Shown: positions 44,753-55,276 of the stretch, piece after piece
How positions within the stretch are numbered: position 1 is the first letter of the stretch
Layout: each line of letters starts with the position of its first letter
Source of the DNA: Candidatus Hydrogenisulfobacillus filiaventi
GTDB taxonomy: Bacteria > Bacillota > Sulfobacillia > Sulfobacillales > R501
NCBI GenBank assembly: GCA_902809825.1
Contig: LR778114.1
Span: forward strand, 1,426,001 to 1,490,000
Reading direction: 5' to 3'
DNA length: 64,000 nucleotides
Translations under genes and position numbers: made by a program
Notes under the pieces: model-generated
Told to the model about the DNA's origin: nothing
The model's input: only the letters and a program-made list of their open reading frames with translations
The model's database searches: none

Positions 44753-45385
44753 GACGTCCCCGTCGGCCTCTGCGCCCCCTTCGGCGTGCAGGAAGCTGCG
44801 ACGGTGAGCGGGGGAGGGTCCCCACGTCTCCAGGGCCGCCCGGTGCTCGGGGGTGGCATATCCTTTATGGCGGCCGAACCCGTAGTGGGGGTACTGGCGG
44901 TCGAGGGCCAGCATGTAGCGGTCCCGCACCACCTTGGCCACCACCGAGGCCGCCGCGACGCTGGCGAAGGTAGCGTCAGCCCGCGGTACCGCCACCAGCT
45001 CCCACGTCCCCGGCACCGTAACGGCGTCGCTTAAGACCACCTCAGGCGGGGCCGGAAGCCGGGCCAGGGCCAGGTACATGGCCAGGCGGGTAGCCTCCAG
45101 GATGTTGAGGCGGTCGATCTCCGCCGGCGGGACCATGCCCACCCCTACCGCCACCGCCTGACTGCAAATCGCCACAAACAGCCGCTCCCGGACCGGGGGG
45201 GTCAGGAGCTTGGAGTCGTTCAATCCGGCCAGCAGCTCCCCGTCCGGCCGCGGGGGCAGCACCACCGCCGCTGCCACCACCGGACCGGCCAGCGGGCCGC
45301 GCCCCGCCTCATCCACCCCCGCCAGGCGGCGGGAGCGCCAGGGGGCTTCCGCGGCCCACAACCGGGGCCAGGCCGCTTCACGCAT
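44750..45385 (-). CDS. rnhB: ribonuclease HII
   Basis: 211 residues. [23 protein letters not shown] carries the DE metal pair; [29 protein letters not shown] and the [17 protein letters not shown] segment complete the family pattern. It removes RNA from RNA-DNA hybrids and single ribonucleotides. ATG at 45385 starts eight bases inside the end of rbgA, so the two are coupled. Confidence 0.95.
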   Translation of the reverse strand: MREAAWPRLWAAEAPWRSRRLAGVDEAGRGPLAGPVVAAAVVLPPRPDGELLAGLNDSKLLTPPVRERLFVAICSQAVAVGVGMVPPAEIDRLNILEATRLAMYLALARLPAPPEVVLSDAVTVPGTWELVAVPRADATFASVAAASVVAKVVRDRYMLALDRQYPHYGFGRHKGYATPEHRAALETWGPSPAHRRSFLHAEGGAEADGDV

Positions 45386-46184
45386 GGGCAGGTGCCGCCT
45401 CCTCCGGCGGCTGTTCCAGGCTGACCCGGCCCAGTTCCCCGCGCTGAAAGGCGGTCAGCAGCGCGGTCAGGGTGCGGTTCTCGTCCACCTGGCCGCCGCT
45501 GCGCAGATAGCCCCGCGCCCGGCCCCACCGCCACCAGGGGGCTTCCTCCTCGTCCCCGTCCGGGCCCGCCAGCGCCGGCAGCCGGGGCCAAAGGGCCGCC
45601 ACCACCGCTTCGGCCTCCTCGGCGCTCACCGGGACCACCCCCAGAGCGGCCAGCCGCCAGTCACTCCGACGGGACGGGGTCACCACCCCGGGCAGATCCA
45701 ACCATTCCCATCCGCCGGGCATCCGGATCCACTGGGGACCGCGGGTCACCCCCGGCCGGGCGCCCACCGCCGTGCGCCGGCGGCCCACCATGCGGTTGAG
45801 CAGGGTCGACTTGCCCAGGTTGGGCATCCCCACCACCGCCAGCCGGTAGGGCGGTTTCAGCACCGCCTCCACCGCCGCCTGCACCCGACGGCGGGCCGCC
45901 TCCCCCTCCCGGGCGCTGACGGACACCGCCGCCAGCACCCCGGCCTCCCCGCCCCGGGCAAAGAACGCCTCCCAGCGCCGGGTCACCGCCGGATCCGCCA
46001 GGTCGGCCTTGTTGAGGATCAGGATGCGGGGGGTGCGTCCCACCCACTCCCGCAGGGGGCCGTGGCGGGTAGCCAGGGGGGCGCGGGCATCGGCCAGTTC
46101 GAGAAAACCGGTCAGGTACGGCGCCAGGTCCCGGATCACGCGCTGGGTCAGGAGCATATGCCCCGGATACCACCCGCGCGCCAT
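45378..46184 (-). CDS. rbgA: ribosome biogenesis GTPase RbgA (YlqF)
   Basis: 268 residues. It has the circularly permuted GTPase order: G4 NKADLAD first, then G1 GMPNLGKST and G3 DLPG. The start [10 protein letters not shown] is a well-conserved beginning. It assists late assembly of the 50S subunit. GGGAGGGAGG precedes the ATG at 46184, 17 bases after lepB. The C-terminal residues (about 215-268) vary as in the family. Confidence 0.95.
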   Translation of the reverse strand: MARGWYPGHMLLTQRVIRDLAPYLTGFLELADARAPLATRHGPLREWVGRTPRILILNKADLADPAVTRRWEAFFARGGEAGVLAAVSVSAREGEAARRRVQAAVEAVLKPPYRLAVVGMPNLGKSTLLNRMVGRRRTAVGARPGVTRGPQWIRMPGGWEWLDLPGVVTPSRRSDWRLAALGVVPVSAEEAEAVVAALWPRLPALAGPDGDEEEAPWWRWGRARGYLRSGGQVDENRTLTALLTAFQRGELGRVSLEQPPEEAAPAHA

Positions 46185-46201
46185 CGCGCCTCCCTCCCTG
46201 C

Positions 46202-46714
46202 CTAACCCAGCCAGCGGACGTCGTTCAGCGGCCACCAGATGAGGAACGCCTGCCCCTTCACATCCCGCATCGGCAACGGCCCGAAATACCGGCTGTCATA
46301 GCTCTGGGGCCGGTTGTCCCCTTCCACCCACAGGTAGCCCGGGCGGATGGTGATCGGGCCTACAGGCGGCGAGGCGGCGTGCCGCACGAACGGCTCGGGG
46401 TACCGCTTGCCATTAATGTAAACGATGTTGTCGCGGACCATGACGGTGTCCCCGGGCACCCCGATGATGCGCTTGATCCAGTCCTGGCTAGGGATGACCG
46501 GGGAACGGAAGACGACGATCTGACCGACCCGGGGCTTCTCGAAATCGTAAATGACCTTGTTAACCAGCACCCGCTCCCCGGTGTGCAGGGTGGGGCGCAT
46601 GGATACCCCTTCCACCTGGAAGGATTCGAACAGGAAGGTGCGGATCAGCAGGGCGAGGACAAACGCTATCAGCAGGGTCTGCAACAGCTCGCGGGTGAAC
46701 CCTTTTGCTCCCAT
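46202..46714 (-). CDS. lepB: type I signal peptidase
   Basis: 170 residues with one N-terminal membrane segment ([20 protein letters not shown]). The catalytic serine is in GVSMRPTL and the lysine in [31 protein letters not shown] follows. It cleaves signal peptides outside the membrane. The ATG at 46714 has only GGAGT close by; a GGAGGTGG lies upstream of a small GC hairpin. It follows the rplS terminator, so it may start a new transcript. Confidence 0.94.
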   Translation of the reverse strand: MGAKGFTRELLQTLLIAFVLALLIRTFLFESFQVEGVSMRPTLHTGERVLVNKVIYDFEKPRVGQIVVFRSPVIPSQDWIKRIIGVPGDTVMVRDNIVYINGKRYPEPFVRHAASPPVGPITIRPGYLWVEGDNRPQSYDSRYFGPLPMRDVKGQAFLIWWPLNDVRWLG

Positions 46715-46777
46715 ACTCCAGGCCGGTCCCGGCCGGCCACCTCCCTTTCCCCAACCGCGCCGCCGGGGCCGCAAAGC

Positions 46778-46809
46778 GCGAAGACACCAGCCGCCGCCGG
46801 TGTCTTCGC
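46778..46809 (-). terminator. terminator after rplS
   Basis: Eleven-base-pair perfect stem, GCGAAGACACC with GGTGTCTTCGC, loop of ten, then a short GCTTTGC. It lies seven bases past the rplS stop. Confidence 0.7.
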
Positions 46810-46815
46810 CTGGCT

Positions 46816-47157
46816 TTAGCGCCGCTCTTTGATGCGGGCGGCTTTGCCGCGCAGCTTGCGCAGGTAGTACAGGCGGGCCCGGCGGACCTTGCCCCGCCGG
46901 ACCACGGTGATGGACTCGATGCGCGGGGAATGCAGCAGGAAGGTGCGTTCCACCCCCACCCCGTAGGAGACCCGGCGGACGGTAAAGGTCTTGGAGAGGC
47001 CCTCCCCCCGTTTGGAGATGACCACCCCTTCAAAGCTCTGCACCCGCTCGCGGTTCCCTTCCCGGACCCGTACCGCGACCCGGACGGTGTCCCCGGGCCG
47101 GAAATCGGGAAGGTCGGAGCGCATCTGCTCCTCTTCGATGAGCCGGATGTAGTCCAA
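46816..47157 (-). CDS. rplS: 50S ribosomal protein L19
   Basis: 113 residues, the usual size. [26 protein letters not shown], the [10 protein letters not shown] core and the end [19 protein letters not shown] are diagnostic. The TTG at 47157 is chosen as start because AGGGGGG lies six bases upstream and the protein then aligns with MxxLIxxIxxEQ of other L19; a GTG seven codons earlier would give an atypical extension. It has an internal promoter at the trmD stop. Confidence 0.95.
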   Translation of the reverse strand: MDYIRLIEEEQMRSDLPDFRPGDTVRVAVRVREGNRERVQSFEGVVISKRGEGLSKTFTVRRVSYGVGVERTFLLHSPRIESITVVRRGKVRRARLYYLRKLRGKAARIKERR

Positions 47158-47186
47158 GATTTTCCCCCCTCTCGACACACCGTGCC

Positions 47187-47192
47187 ATTATA
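47187..47192 (-). promoter_or_regulatory. extended -10 promoter of rplS, overlapping the trmD stop
   Basis: The minus strand reads TGCTATAAT. The TAA stop of trmD (47188-47190) is inside the TATAAT. The -10 also lies in the loop of an inverted repeat CCGTGC ... GCACGG. No good -35 is seen. Confidence 0.5.
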
Positions 47193-47904
47193 GCACGGGC
47201 TTTTTGGGACCGGCAACGCGGCCCGCCAGCAGGTCCGGGCGCCGGGCCGCCGTCAGCGCCCGGCTCTGTTCCTGCCGCCAATGCGCCACCGCGGCGTGGT
47301 TGCCGGAGACCAGCACCTCCGGCACCGCCAGGCCCCGGTAGACCAGGGGCCGGGTGTACTGCGGCGCCTCGAGCCCCCCGTCGGGTCCGGAAAAGGACTC
47401 CTCGCGGATGCTTTCGGCGGACCCCAGCGCTCCCGGCAGGAGCCGCACCACCGCATCCACCAGGGCCATGGCCGGGATCTCGCCCCCGCTCAGGACAAAA
47501 TCCCCCACCGACACCTCCTCGCCCCCGGTCAGCAGGAGCGCCCGTTCATCGTAGCCTTCGTAATGCCCGGCCACCACAATCAGGTGGGCCTCCCGGCTCA
47601 GCTCCGCCGCCAGCCCCTGGGTCAGGACCCGGCCACGGGGGGAGGTGAAGAGCACCCGCGCCGGCTCGGGGGCGTGGGCCTGCGCCCACTCCACCGCGGG
47701 CACCAGCACATCCGCGCGCAGGAGCATCCCGGCCCCGCCGCCGAAGGGGTAATCATCGGTGCTGCGGTGGGGACCCCGCCCGAAGGGGCGCAGGGGGACC
47801 AGGCGCAGGTCGATCACCCCCCGCCGGCGGGCCCGGCCGATGATGGAGGTGCCGAACACCCCCCGGAACATCTCCGGGAAGAGGGTCACCACCTGAATCC
47901 GCAC
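47188..47904 (-). CDS. trmD: tRNA (guanine(37)-N1)-methyltransferase TrmD
   Basis: 238 residues of the SPOUT knot type: VVAGHYEGYDERALL, EEVSVGDFVLSGGE and the start MRIQVVTLFPEMF. It methylates G37 of tRNAs with S-adenosylmethionine, preventing frameshifts. GTG at 47904 follows GGAGGAGTAAG. It is one base from rimM. Confidence 0.96.
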   Translation of the reverse strand: MRIQVVTLFPEMFRGVFGTSIIGRARRRGVIDLRLVPLRPFGRGPHRSTDDYPFGGGAGMLLRADVLVPAVEWAQAHAPEPARVLFTSPRGRVLTQGLAAELSREAHLIVVAGHYEGYDERALLLTGGEEVSVGDFVLSGGEIPAMALVDAVVRLLPGALGSAESIREESFSGPDGGLEAPQYTRPLVYRGLAVPEVLVSGNHAAVAHWRQEQSRALTAARRPDLLAGRVAGPKKPVL

Positions 47905-47905
47905 C

Positions 47906-48460
47906 TTACTCCTCCTCCCCGCCCGGGCGGCCGGCCTCCCAGAGCCCGGGCAGGGGGTCCACCTCCAGCTCCCCGGCCGCGAGGTCCACGCGAGGGATGA
48001 CTGCCTTCAGGGCCGGCACCAGGGCGCTGCCGCCCTGGTCCAGCTGCACCTCCAGCACGTCATGCACCCCGCGCGTGCGCAGCACGTGCACCACCGTGCC
48101 GACCACCCCGCCCGTCTTGCGGTCGCGGACGCGCAGGCCGATCAGCTGGAACCAGTAGTACTCCCCTTCCGGCAGCGGCGGCAAAGCAGCCGGGGGCACC
48201 CACAGGCGGGCTCCCCGCAGCCGCTCGGCCGCGGTGCGGTCCTCCACCCCTTCCAGGCGCAGGATGACCAGTTCCCCCTGCACCCGCACCGCCAGGACCC
48301 GGCGGGCCTGTGCCGGCTGCCCCGGCGGTTCCAGGAAGACGGTCCCCATCTTCACCAGGCGTTGCGGTGCGTCCATGGAGGGGTAAACCCGCAGGGAGCC
48401 GTCCAGTCCCTGCGGGGCCACCACCTCGCCCAGGGCGATGCGCGCCCCCGGTGCGGTCAC
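47906..48460 (-). CDS. rimM: ribosome maturation factor RimM
   Basis: 184 residues. The N-terminal barrel [19 protein letters not shown] and the C-terminal PRC-type barrel ([33 protein letters not shown], then [11 protein letters not shown]) are both present. It helps 30S maturation and binds S19. The GTG at 48460 overlaps the end of rpsP by four bases. The khpA (ylqC) gene often found between rpsP and rimM is missing. Confidence 0.94.
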   Translation of the reverse strand: MTAPGARIALGEVVAPQGLDGSLRVYPSMDAPQRLVKMGTVFLEPPGQPAQARRVLAVRVQGELVILRLEGVEDRTAAERLRGARLWVPPAALPPLPEGEYYWFQLIGLRVRDRKTGGVVGTVVHVLRTRGVHDVLEVQLDQGGSALVPALKAVIPRVDLAAGELEVDPLPGLWEAGRPGGEEE

Positions 48461-48750
48461 GCCCCGGCTTCCTCCCCGCCGCGCGCGGCCTGCCGCATCT
48501 CATGCATGCGCTTCAGCACCCCCGCCTGCCGCAAGAGCGAACGGGCGGTGTCCGTGGGCTGGGCCCCGTTGGAGAGCCAGCGCATCGCCTTCTCCACGTC
48601 GATGTGCACCACTGCCGGATTCTTGGTGGGGTCGTAGTAGCCGAGCTCCTCAATGTACCGGCCGTCCCGCGGGGACTGGGCGTCCGCCACCACCACCCGG
48701 TAAAAGGGGTGCTTCTTGGCACCCATGCGCCGCAACCGGATCTTGACCAT
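48457..48750 (-). CDS. rpsP: 30S ribosomal protein S16
   Basis: 97 residues. [41 protein letters not shown] is unmistakable. GGGGAGGAGGTGCAGG gives a strong ribosome site for the ATG at 48750. It is 29 bases after ffh and overlaps rimM. Confidence 0.97.
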   Translation of the reverse strand: MVKIRLRRMGAKKHPFYRVVVADAQSPRDGRYIEELGYYDPTKNPAVVHIDVEKAMRWLSNGAQPTDTARSLLRQAGVLKRMHEMRQAARGGEEAGA

Positions 48751-48779
48751 CCTGCACCTCCTCCCCAAGGCCGGCGGCG

Positions 48780-50126
48780 TCAGGGTTCGGGAAACCCCCC
48801 GCCGCCGAAGGGCAACGGCCAGCGCCGGCCCTTCTTTTCCATCTGTTTCATCTGCTTCATCATCTTTTTCATGTCCTCGAACTGCTTGAGCAGCCGGTTG
48901 ACCTCCTGCACCGAGGTGCCGCTGCCCATGGCAATCCGCCGCCGGCGGCTGGCGTTCAGGATTTCGGGCCGCCGGCGCTCGGCGCGGGTCATGGAATCAA
49001 TGATGGCCTGCACCCGCACCAGGCTGCGGTCGTCCACCTGCCCCTTGAGCTTGCCGAGCCCGGCCCCGCCGGGCAGCATCTCCAGGATCCGGGACAGGGG
49101 GCCGAGCTTGCGCACCTGCAGCAGCATGGAACGGAACTCCTCCAGGGTAAAGTCGGCCTCCTGGATGCGGGCCGCCAGGCGCTCCGATTCCTCGCGGTCG
49201 AAGGTCGCCTCCGCCTGCTCGATGAGGGTCTGCACATCCCCCATGCCCAGGATGCGCCAGGCCATCCGGTCGGGATAAAACGGCTCCAGCGCGTCCAGCT
49301 TTTCCCCCGAACCCACCAGCTTAATGGGCACCCGGGTCACATAGCGCAGCGACAAGGCCGCACCGCCCCGGGCATCCCCGTCCATCTTGGTGAGCACGAT
49401 CCCGGTGAGGGGGATGCGGGCCTGGAAGGCCTCCGCCACCCGGACCGCGTCCTGACCGGTCATGGCATCCACCACCAGCAGGGTTTCATGCGGCGGCAGC
49501 ACGCCGGCCATGGCTTCCAGTTCCGCCATCAGGGCCTCGTCCACGTGCAGGCGGCCGGCGGTGTCGACCACCACGACGTCCCTTGCCAGGCGCTTGGCCT
49601 CCGCCACCGCGCCGCCGGCAATGCGGACCGGATCGGCGCCGGGCACAGTGTACACGGGCAGGTTCAGGGAGGCGGCCAGGGCTTGCAATTGATCCACGGC
49701 CGCCGGCCGGTACACGTCGGCCGCTACCAGCAGCGGGCGGTGCCCCTGGGAGACGAGCATCCGCGCCAGCTTGGCGGCGCTGGTGGTCTTGCCGGATCCC
49801 TGCAGCCCCACCAGGTAGATAACGGTGGGCGGCTGAGAGGCGAGGGTAACCCGCTCCATGGATCCACCCATCACCGCGATGAGCTCATCCCGCACCACCC
49901 GCAGCACTTCCTGGGCGGGGCTCAGGCTTTCCAGCACTTCGCGACCGACCGCCTTTTCGGCCACCGCGTCCAGGATGGCCTTCACCACCCGGAAGTTGAC
50001 GTCCGCCCCCAGCAGGGCCAGGCGCACCTCGCGCAGGGCGAGCTGAACATCCCCGGCGGTCAGATGCCCCTTCCGCCGCAGGCCCTTGAAGATGCCTTCC
50101 AGTTTCTCGGTCAGCGCCTCAAACAT
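48780..50126 (-). CDS. ffh: signal recognition particle protein Ffh
   Basis: 448 residues. N and G domains with [10 protein letters not shown] at about 106-115, DTAGRL, and [11 protein letters not shown]; the C-terminal M domain is methionine-rich ([16 protein letters not shown]). It binds signal peptides and SRP RNA and docks with FtsY. ATG at 50126 overlaps the end of ylxM by eight bases. A glycine/proline-rich tail closes the protein. Confidence 0.97.
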   Translation of the reverse strand: MFEALTEKLEGIFKGLRRKGHLTAGDVQLALREVRLALLGADVNFRVVKAILDAVAEKAVGREVLESLSPAQEVLRVVRDELIAVMGGSMERVTLASQPPTVIYLVGLQGSGKTTSAAKLARMLVSQGHRPLLVAADVYRPAAVDQLQALAASLNLPVYTVPGADPVRIAGGAVAEAKRLARDVVVVDTAGRLHVDEALMAELEAMAGVLPPHETLLVVDAMTGQDAVRVAEAFQARIPLTGIVLTKMDGDARGGAALSLRYVTRVPIKLVGSGEKLDALEPFYPDRMAWRILGMGDVQTLIEQAEATFDREESERLAARIQEADFTLEEFRSMLLQVRKLGPLSRILEMLPGGAGLGKLKGQVDDRSLVRVQAIIDSMTRAERRRPEILNASRRRRIAMGSGTSVQEVNRLLKQFEDMKKMMKQMKQMEKKGRRWPLPFGGGGFPEP

Positions 50127-50475
50127 CGTCCAGCCCTTCCTCTTCCGCCCAGGCCGCCGCCCAGCCCTCCAGGGCCCGGCGCACTGCCGGGTCGGACACA
50201 CCCGCGGTCAGCGTGCGCAGTTCCTGCAACCGGCGCCGCCGGCGCCGCCAGGCCTCCACCAGGTGAAGGCCCGCCTCATAGGCCGCCAGTTGGGCCTCCG
50301 CCCGATGGAGCTGGTCCTGCACCGCCGCCCGGCTGATGCCCGCAGCCGCCGCCACTTCGGCCAGCGACCAGTCGAGCTGATAGCGGAGGCGCCAGGTTTC
50401 CTGCTGGCGGGGGGTCAGGAGGGAGCCGTAGAACGCCCACAAGAGCTCGCGCTCCACCAGATCGCCGGTGCCCAA
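50119..50475 (-). CDS. ylxM: YlxM family HTH protein (UPF0122)
   Basis: 118 residues, all helical. A sigma-70-region-4-like helix-turn-helix reads LLTPRQQETWRLRYQLDWSLAEVAAAAGISRAAVQDQLHRAEAQL. YlxM neighbours ffh throughout Bacillota and interacts with SRP RNA in some species. TTG at 50475 is used, with GGGGGTGGGG upstream. It is the first gene of the ffh unit and has a promoter on the ftsY stop. Confidence 0.9.
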   Translation of the reverse strand: MGTGDLVERELLWAFYGSLLTPRQQETWRLRYQLDWSLAEVAAAAGISRAAVQDQLHRAEAQLAAYEAGLHLVEAWRRRRRRLQELRTLTAGVSDPAVRRALEGWAAAWAEEEGLDDV

Positions 50476-50525
50476 GACCCCACCCCCGCCCCTGTAAAGG
50501 TTTTGACCTTACCAGGGACCTTCGT

Positions 50526-50555
50526 ATCCTATCCCGTCCGGGGCCCCGTTGTCAA
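50526..50555 (-). promoter_or_regulatory. promoter of ylxM-ffh overlapping the ftsY stop
   Basis: TTGACA (50550-50555), 18-base spacer, TAGGAT (50526-50531). The TGA stop of ftsY (50552-50554) lies inside the -35. Confidence 0.65.
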
Positions 50556-51493
50556 ACCGGCTCGCCGGCCGAGGCGCCGGTCCCCAGCATGGCGGCGACA
50601 TAAGCCTCGGGGTCGAAGGGCATCAGGTCTTCCGGACGCTCCCCCACCCCCACCCAGCGGACCGGGATCCCCAGCTCCCGGCGCACGGCCAGCGCCACCC
50701 CGCCCTTGGCGGTGCCGTCCAGCTTGGTCAGCACGATGCCGCTGACCGGCACCACCTCCAGGAAGGTCCGGGCCTGGGCCAGAGCGTTCTGGCCCGTGGT
50801 GGCGTCCAGCACCAGCCAGCTCTGGTGGGGGGCGTTGGGCATGTCCCGCTGGACCACCCGTACCACCTTGCCCAGTTCCTGCATCAGGTTGGACTTGGTA
50901 TGCAGCCGGCCGGCGGTGTCGATCAGGGCGACGTCCGCGCCGCGGGCCCGGGCCGCCTGCACGGTGTCAAAGGCTACCGCCGCCGGGTCGGCCCCCATGC
51001 CCTGGGCCACCACGTCCACGCCTGCCCGCCGTCCCCAGGCCTGCAGCTGCTCCACCGCCGCGGCCCGGAAGGTGTCGGCGGCCCCCAGGATGACCCGGGC
51101 CCCGCGGGCCTGGAGCCCGAAGGCCATCTTGCCGGCGGTGGTGGTCTTGCCGGTACCGTTCACCCCCACCAGCAGCCACACCTCCGGCCGCTCCCCGCCC
51201 AACCGCCAGGGGTCGGGGGATTCCCCCAGCATGGCCACCATCCGCCGGCCCAGCAGGTTGAGCACCCCTTCCTCCGTGGGCGGCCGGTTGCGGCGCACGT
51301 CCTCCCGAAGGCCCTGAAGGAGCTCCTCTACCGTCTCCACCCCCACGTCGGCCTCAAAGAGGACCTCCTCCAGCGAGTCAAACAGGCTGTCGTCCCACTG
51401 CCGGCCATGCACCTGGATGACCTGCCGCAGGCGGTCACCCAGGCTCTGGCGGGTCTTCTGCAATCCTTCCCGCAGGCGGTCCCAGAGGCCCAC
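50552..51493 (-). CDS. ftsY: signal recognition particle receptor FtsY
   Basis: 313 residues, an N-G module with GVNGTGKTTTAGK, DTAGRLHTKSNL, TKLDGTAKGG and VGERPEDL. The acidic A domain of E. coli FtsY is absent, as in many Gram-positive proteins. It delivers SRP-bound ribosomes to the membrane. The GTG at 51493 follows AAGGGGGAGCG. It is 20 bases after smc. Confidence 0.96.
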   Translation of the reverse strand: MGLWDRLREGLQKTRQSLGDRLRQVIQVHGRQWDDSLFDSLEEVLFEADVGVETVEELLQGLREDVRRNRPPTEEGVLNLLGRRMVAMLGESPDPWRLGGERPEVWLLVGVNGTGKTTTAGKMAFGLQARGARVILGAADTFRAAAVEQLQAWGRRAGVDVVAQGMGADPAAVAFDTVQAARARGADVALIDTAGRLHTKSNLMQELGKVVRVVQRDMPNAPHQSWLVLDATTGQNALAQARTFLEVVPVSGIVLTKLDGTAKGGVALAVRRELGIPVRWVGVGERPEDLMPFDPEAYVAAMLGTGASAGEPV

Positions 51494-51513
51494 CTTCGCT
51501 CCCCCTTTCCTGC

Positions 51514-54500
51514 TCAGGCCCGGCCGCCCTCGGGGGCAGCCGCCGGTTCCGGAGTCAGGCGCACCGACAGGAGCCGGCTGGAACCCCGGCCGTCGCCGCC
51601 CACCCCCCACAGCACATCCGCCGCCTCCATCGTGGGATGATGATGGGTCACCACCAGCACCTGCCGGCCCTGGCGGTGGGCAGCCAGGTAGCGGGCGAAC
51701 CGGCGGGCATTGGCCTCGTCCAGCGAGGCCTCCACCTCATCCAGCACCACCAGCGGCGCCGGGCGCACCTGCAGCAGGGCGAACAGCCAGGCGATGCCGC
51801 CCAACGCCTTTTCCCCGCCCGAGAGCAGGGCCAGACTGCCCGGCCGCTTGCCCGGCGGAGCCACCCAGAGGTCGACCCCCTCCGGGCCCCACCGCAGGCC
51901 GGCATCGCCGCCGCCGAAGAGCTCGCGGCACGCGGCGGCAAAGGCGGCCTCCACCGCCCGGCCGGCCTCCTCCCGCCGCCGCGCCATCTCCTGGTCCAGC
52001 TCGGCAATGGTGCGCTCCAGCTCCTCGCGGCCTGCCTGCACGTCGCCGAGCTGCCCTTGGTAGTAGACCACGCGTTCCTGCAGCCGTTCCCAGAGGGCCA
52101 GGCTGCCGGGCTCCACCGGCCCCAGCTGCTCCAGCGCCCGTTCCGCCCGCGCCCGCTCGCGCTCCAGGCGCAGGCGTTCCTCCTCGTCCAGGATAACCGG
52201 ATCCCGCACGCCCCGCTCCTCCAGCTGGCTCCGTTCCAGCAAGGTACGTTGGCGGACCTGCTCCAGCTGCGCCCGCTGCCGCTCCAGCCGGGCGCGCTCG
52301 AGGTCCCAGGCCCGCACCGCCTGGCGGGCCGCCTCCACCGCCTGGCGCTGCTCCCCCGCCGCCGCGGTCTGCACGGCCAGCTGGCCGTCCAGCACCTCCA
52401 ACCGCCGCCGCGTCAGGGCCTCCGCCTCCCGCGCCGCTGTCAGCCGGGCCCCGAGCCCCTCGCGGATGCGGTCCACGGCTGTGAGGCGGGCCTCCAGCTC
52501 GGCCCGGGTACGGGCGGCATCCTCCAGGCGGCGCCGCCGTTCCCCGGCCGCCGCCCGGGCGGCGGCCGCCCGGCTTTCCAGCCCGCGCAGAGCCGTCAGG
52601 GCCTGGTCCCGGGCCGCCCGCGCCGTCTCCACCGCGGCGGCGGCCGCCGCCAGCTGCGTTTCGGCCGCCTCGCGTTCCGCCGCCGCCTGCTGCCGTAAGG
52701 CCGGCAGCTCATCGCCGGCCTCCTCTGCCCAGCCCTCCCACAGGGCTTGCGCCTGCTGCCATTCCGCCTCGGTACGGGCCAGGGTCTCCCGCACGAAGGC
52801 CCACTGCTCCTCCAGCCGGGCCAGCTCCTGCTCGCTCCCGCGCAGGAGCTCCTCCCGGCCGGCCAACAGGGCCAGGCCTTCCTCCACCTGGCGGGCGGCC
52901 CGCTCCCGCTCCGTCCGACGGGCCAGCCGCGAATCCCGGGCACTGGGGCTGCCGCCGGTGATGGCGCCGCCGGGGTGCAGCAGCTGACCGTCCAGCGTCA
53001 CCGTCCGGTACCGGAACCCATGGGTGCGGCCCAGTATCACGCCCTCCTCCAGCGTCCGGCACACCAGGGTGCGGCCCAGCAGGTGGCGGATGGCCGGCTC
53101 CACCCGGGGCGGGCACTCCACCAGGTCCATGGCCCATCCTACAGCGCCCGGCGAGGATCCCAGCGGAAGGTCGGCGGCCGGGACCGGCGTGGATCGCACC
53201 GTATCCAGGGGCAGGAAGGTGGCCCGTCCCAGGCCATGGGCCTGCAGGTAGCGCACGGCCGCCCGCGCATGCCGCTCCCCTTCGACCACCACATCCTGAT
53301 GGGCGGCGCCCAACGCCGCCCAGATGGCCACCGCCGCCTCCGCCCGCGGCTGCACCAGGGATCCCGCGGTGCCCAGGATCCCCTCCAACTGGCCGCGGGA
53401 GGCCGCGCGCAGGATCGCCCGCACCCCGGGCGCCAGCCCGTCGCCCTCGGCCTCCGCCTGCCGCAGCGCGCTCAGGCGGGCCTGCCGCTGGGCCTGCTGG
53501 TGCCGGAGGGTGTCCACCTGGCTGCGGAGCCCGGCCACAAAGCTCCGCAACCGCTCCCGTTCAGCCGCCAGGCGGGCCGCCTCGTCCCGCAAACCCCGGA
53601 CCTTGTCCGCCAGGCGGCCGGCCTCCTGCCGGCGCACAGCCAGATCGGCGGACGACTCCAGCCCCAACCGGCCCTGCCAGCGTAGCCAGCGGGCCTCCAC
53701 CCCCTGCTCACGAGCGCGGGCCGCCTCCAGCGCGGCGCGGGCGGCCCGTTCCCGCTCCAGCGCTTCCTCCAGTGCGCTGCCGGCGCGCCCGGCAGCCGCC
53801 CGCGCCGCCTCCAGCTCCGCGGGGGCCGGACCCGCCTCGCCGCCGGCCTCCAGTTCCTGTTGGCGGCGCCGGGCGTCCGCCACATCGTCGGCCAGCCCCG
53901 CCGCTTCCCGGGTCCGCGCCTCCAACTGGGCTTCCAGCCGGGCCACCTCCGCGGCCTGCTCCGCCTGCTGGCGGCGGGTGTCCTCCAGCTCCTGCCGGGT
54001 GGCCGCCAGGGCCAGATCCGCGTGCCGGGCCGCCCGCTCCCGCCGCGTCACCTCCTCCTCGGCGGCGGCCGCCGACCGGCCCGCCTGCTCCAGCTGGTCC
54101 GCCAGCGCCCGCAGGGCCGCTTCCTGCTCGGCCGCCTCCGCCAGGACGCGCGCCAGGCGGTGGCGGTCCAGCTCCCGGCGGGCCCGATCGGCCTGCTCCG
54201 ACCAGGTCCGGTACTCCCGCTCCCGTTCCGCAGCGGCAGCTACCGCTTCCGCCTCCCGCCGGGCCTCCGCCAGCAGGTCTGCGATGCGCGCCTCCTTTTC
54301 CGTGGCGGCACTCAGGTGAACCAATGCCTCCCGGCGGCGCAGCTTATAACGGGACGTGCCCGCCGCCTCCTCGATCTGTTCCAGACGCTCCTCGGGCCGT
54401 TGCAGCAGGGCCTGTTCCACCCGGCCCTGCCCGATGATGGCGTAGCTGAACCGGCCCAGCCCGCTGTCCAGGAAAAGGCCCGTCACCTCCTTGAGGGAGA

Positions 54501-54855
54501 CGGGCCGGTTGTCCAGCAGGTACTCCGATTCCCCCGACCGGTAGTAGCGGCGTCCGACCTCCAGCAGCTCCGGCCAGCGCTCCATCTGCCCGTCGGCGTT
54601 ATCAAACAGCAGCCGCACCTCCGCCAGCGGGCGGGGCCGCGTCTCCCCCCCGGGCTGGGCCAGCAGGTCCTCCCAACGCGCCAGGCGCAGCTCCCGGGGA
54701 CGCTGTTCGCCCAATGCCCAGCGGATGGCGTCCACCACGTTGCTTTTGCCGCCCCCGTTGGGACCGACCAGGGCCGTAATCCCCGGCGCCAGCACCAGGC
54801 GGGTCGGTTCGGCGAAGGATTTGAACCCGTACAGGCGGATTTCCCGCAAATACAC
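51514..54855 (-). CDS. smc: chromosome segregation protein SMC
   Basis: 1113 residues. N-terminal ATPase half [18 protein letters not shown] with Walker [15 protein letters not shown], two long coiled coils rich in Ala, Glu and Arg, the hinge at about 450-620, and the C-terminal LLSGGEKAL signature and Walker [19 protein letters not shown]. It condenses and segregates chromosomes with ScpA and ScpB. The GTG at 54855 starts 13 bases after spoVS. The usual upstream rnc and acpP genes are not here. Length is slightly below the typical 1180-1190. Confidence 0.96.
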   Translation of the reverse strand: MYLREIRLYGFKSFAEPTRLVLAPGITALVGPNGGGKSNVVDAIRWALGEQRPRELRLARWEDLLAQPGGETRPRPLAEVRLLFDNADGQMERWPELLEVGRRYYRSGESEYLLDNRPVSLKEVTGLFLDSGLGRFSYAIIGQGRVEQALLQRPEERLEQIEEAAGTSRYKLRRREALVHLSAATEKEARIADLLAEARREAEAVAAAAEREREYRTWSEQADRARRELDRHRLARVLAEAAEQEAALRALADQLEQAGRSAAAAEEEVTRRERAARHADLALAATRQELEDTRRQQAEQAAEVARLEAQLEARTREAAGLADDVADARRRQQELEAGGEAGPAPAELEAARAAAGRAGSALEEALERERAARAALEAARAREQGVEARWLRWQGRLGLESSADLAVRRQEAGRLADKVRGLRDEAARLAAERERLRSFVAGLRSQVDTLRHQQAQRQARLSALRQAEAEGDGLAPGVRAILRAASRGQLEGILGTAGSLVQPRAEAAVAIWAALGAAHQDVVVEGERHARAAVRYLQAHGLGRATFLPLDTVRSTPVPAADLPLGSSPGAVGWAMDLVECPPRVEPAIRHLLGRTLVCRTLEEGVILGRTHGFRYRTVTLDGQLLHPGGAITGGSPSARDSRLARRTERERAARQVEEGLALLAGREELLRGSEQELARLEEQWAFVRETLARTEAEWQQAQALWEGWAEEAGDELPALRQQAAAEREAAETQLAAAAAAVETARAARDQALTALRGLESRAAAARAAAGERRRRLEDAARTRAELEARLTAVDRIREGLGARLTAAREAEALTRRRLEVLDGQLAVQTAAAGEQRQAVEAARQAVRAWDLERARLERQRAQLEQVRQRTLLERSQLEERGVRDPVILDEEERLRLERERARAERALEQLGPVEPGSLALWERLQERVVYYQGQLGDVQAGREELERTIAELDQEMARRREEAGRAVEAAFAAACRELFGGGDAGLRWGPEGVDLWVAPPGKRPGSLALLSGGEKALGGIAWLFALLQVRPAPLVVLDEVEASLDEANARRFARYLAAHRQGRQVLVVTHHHPTMEAADVLWGVGGDGRGSSRLLSVRLTPEPAAAPEGGRA

Positions 54856-54868
54856 GCCCGACCCCGCC

Positions 54869-55129
54869 TTAACGCGGTTCCACGGTGAAGCGGACCGCCG
54901 TCCGCGTCTCCCCGCCGATAGCGGTCTCAAAGATCTCGGGCACCACCGCCAGGTCCACCGCTTCACCCGACAAGTAGGTGCGGGCAATCGCCACCGCCTT
55001 CACCGCCTGATTAACGGCTCCGGCTCCGACCGCCTGCAGCTCCACCGCACCTTCCTCCCGCACAATGGCGGCCACCGCCCCCGCCACCAACTTCGGCCGG
55101 GAGGACGCGGCCACCCGCAATACCTGCAT
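54869..55129 (-). CDS. spoVS: stage V sporulation protein S
   Basis: 86 residues of the Alba-like SpoVS family: [51 protein letters not shown], and the end [10 protein letters not shown] are almost canonical. It is needed for spore coat and core assembly in B. subtilis. The ATG at 55129 is chosen over an ATG 15 codons upstream because SpoVS proteins begin with MEVLKVS. A sigma-H-like promoter precedes it. It lies next to smc, an unusual place. Confidence 0.96.
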   Translation of the reverse strand: MQVLRVAASSRPKLVAGAVAAIVREEGAVELQAVGAGAVNQAVKAVAIARTYLSGEAVDLAVVPEIFETAIGGETRTAVRFTVEPR

Positions 55130-55183
55130 GCCCTGTCCCCTCTCCCTGTCACACCAGGCGCCGATACCAACCATAGGCGGATG

Positions 55184-55209
55184 GTTCGCGACCAGGGGCG
55201 CAAATTCCT
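55184..55209 (-). promoter_or_regulatory. sigma-H-like promoter of spoVS
   Basis: AGGAATTT (55202-55209), 11-base spacer, CGCGAAC (55184-55190), close to the sigma-H pattern AGGAWWT-n11-12-RnnGAAT. spoVS is sigma-H-dependent in B. subtilis. The -10 differs at its first and last base. Confidence 0.45.
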
Positions 55210-55276
55210 GCCGGAGGCCCTTACCACCGCCGCAGGCGGGGATGGCGGGGAAGGCCCGGCCGCAGAACCGGCGGCC

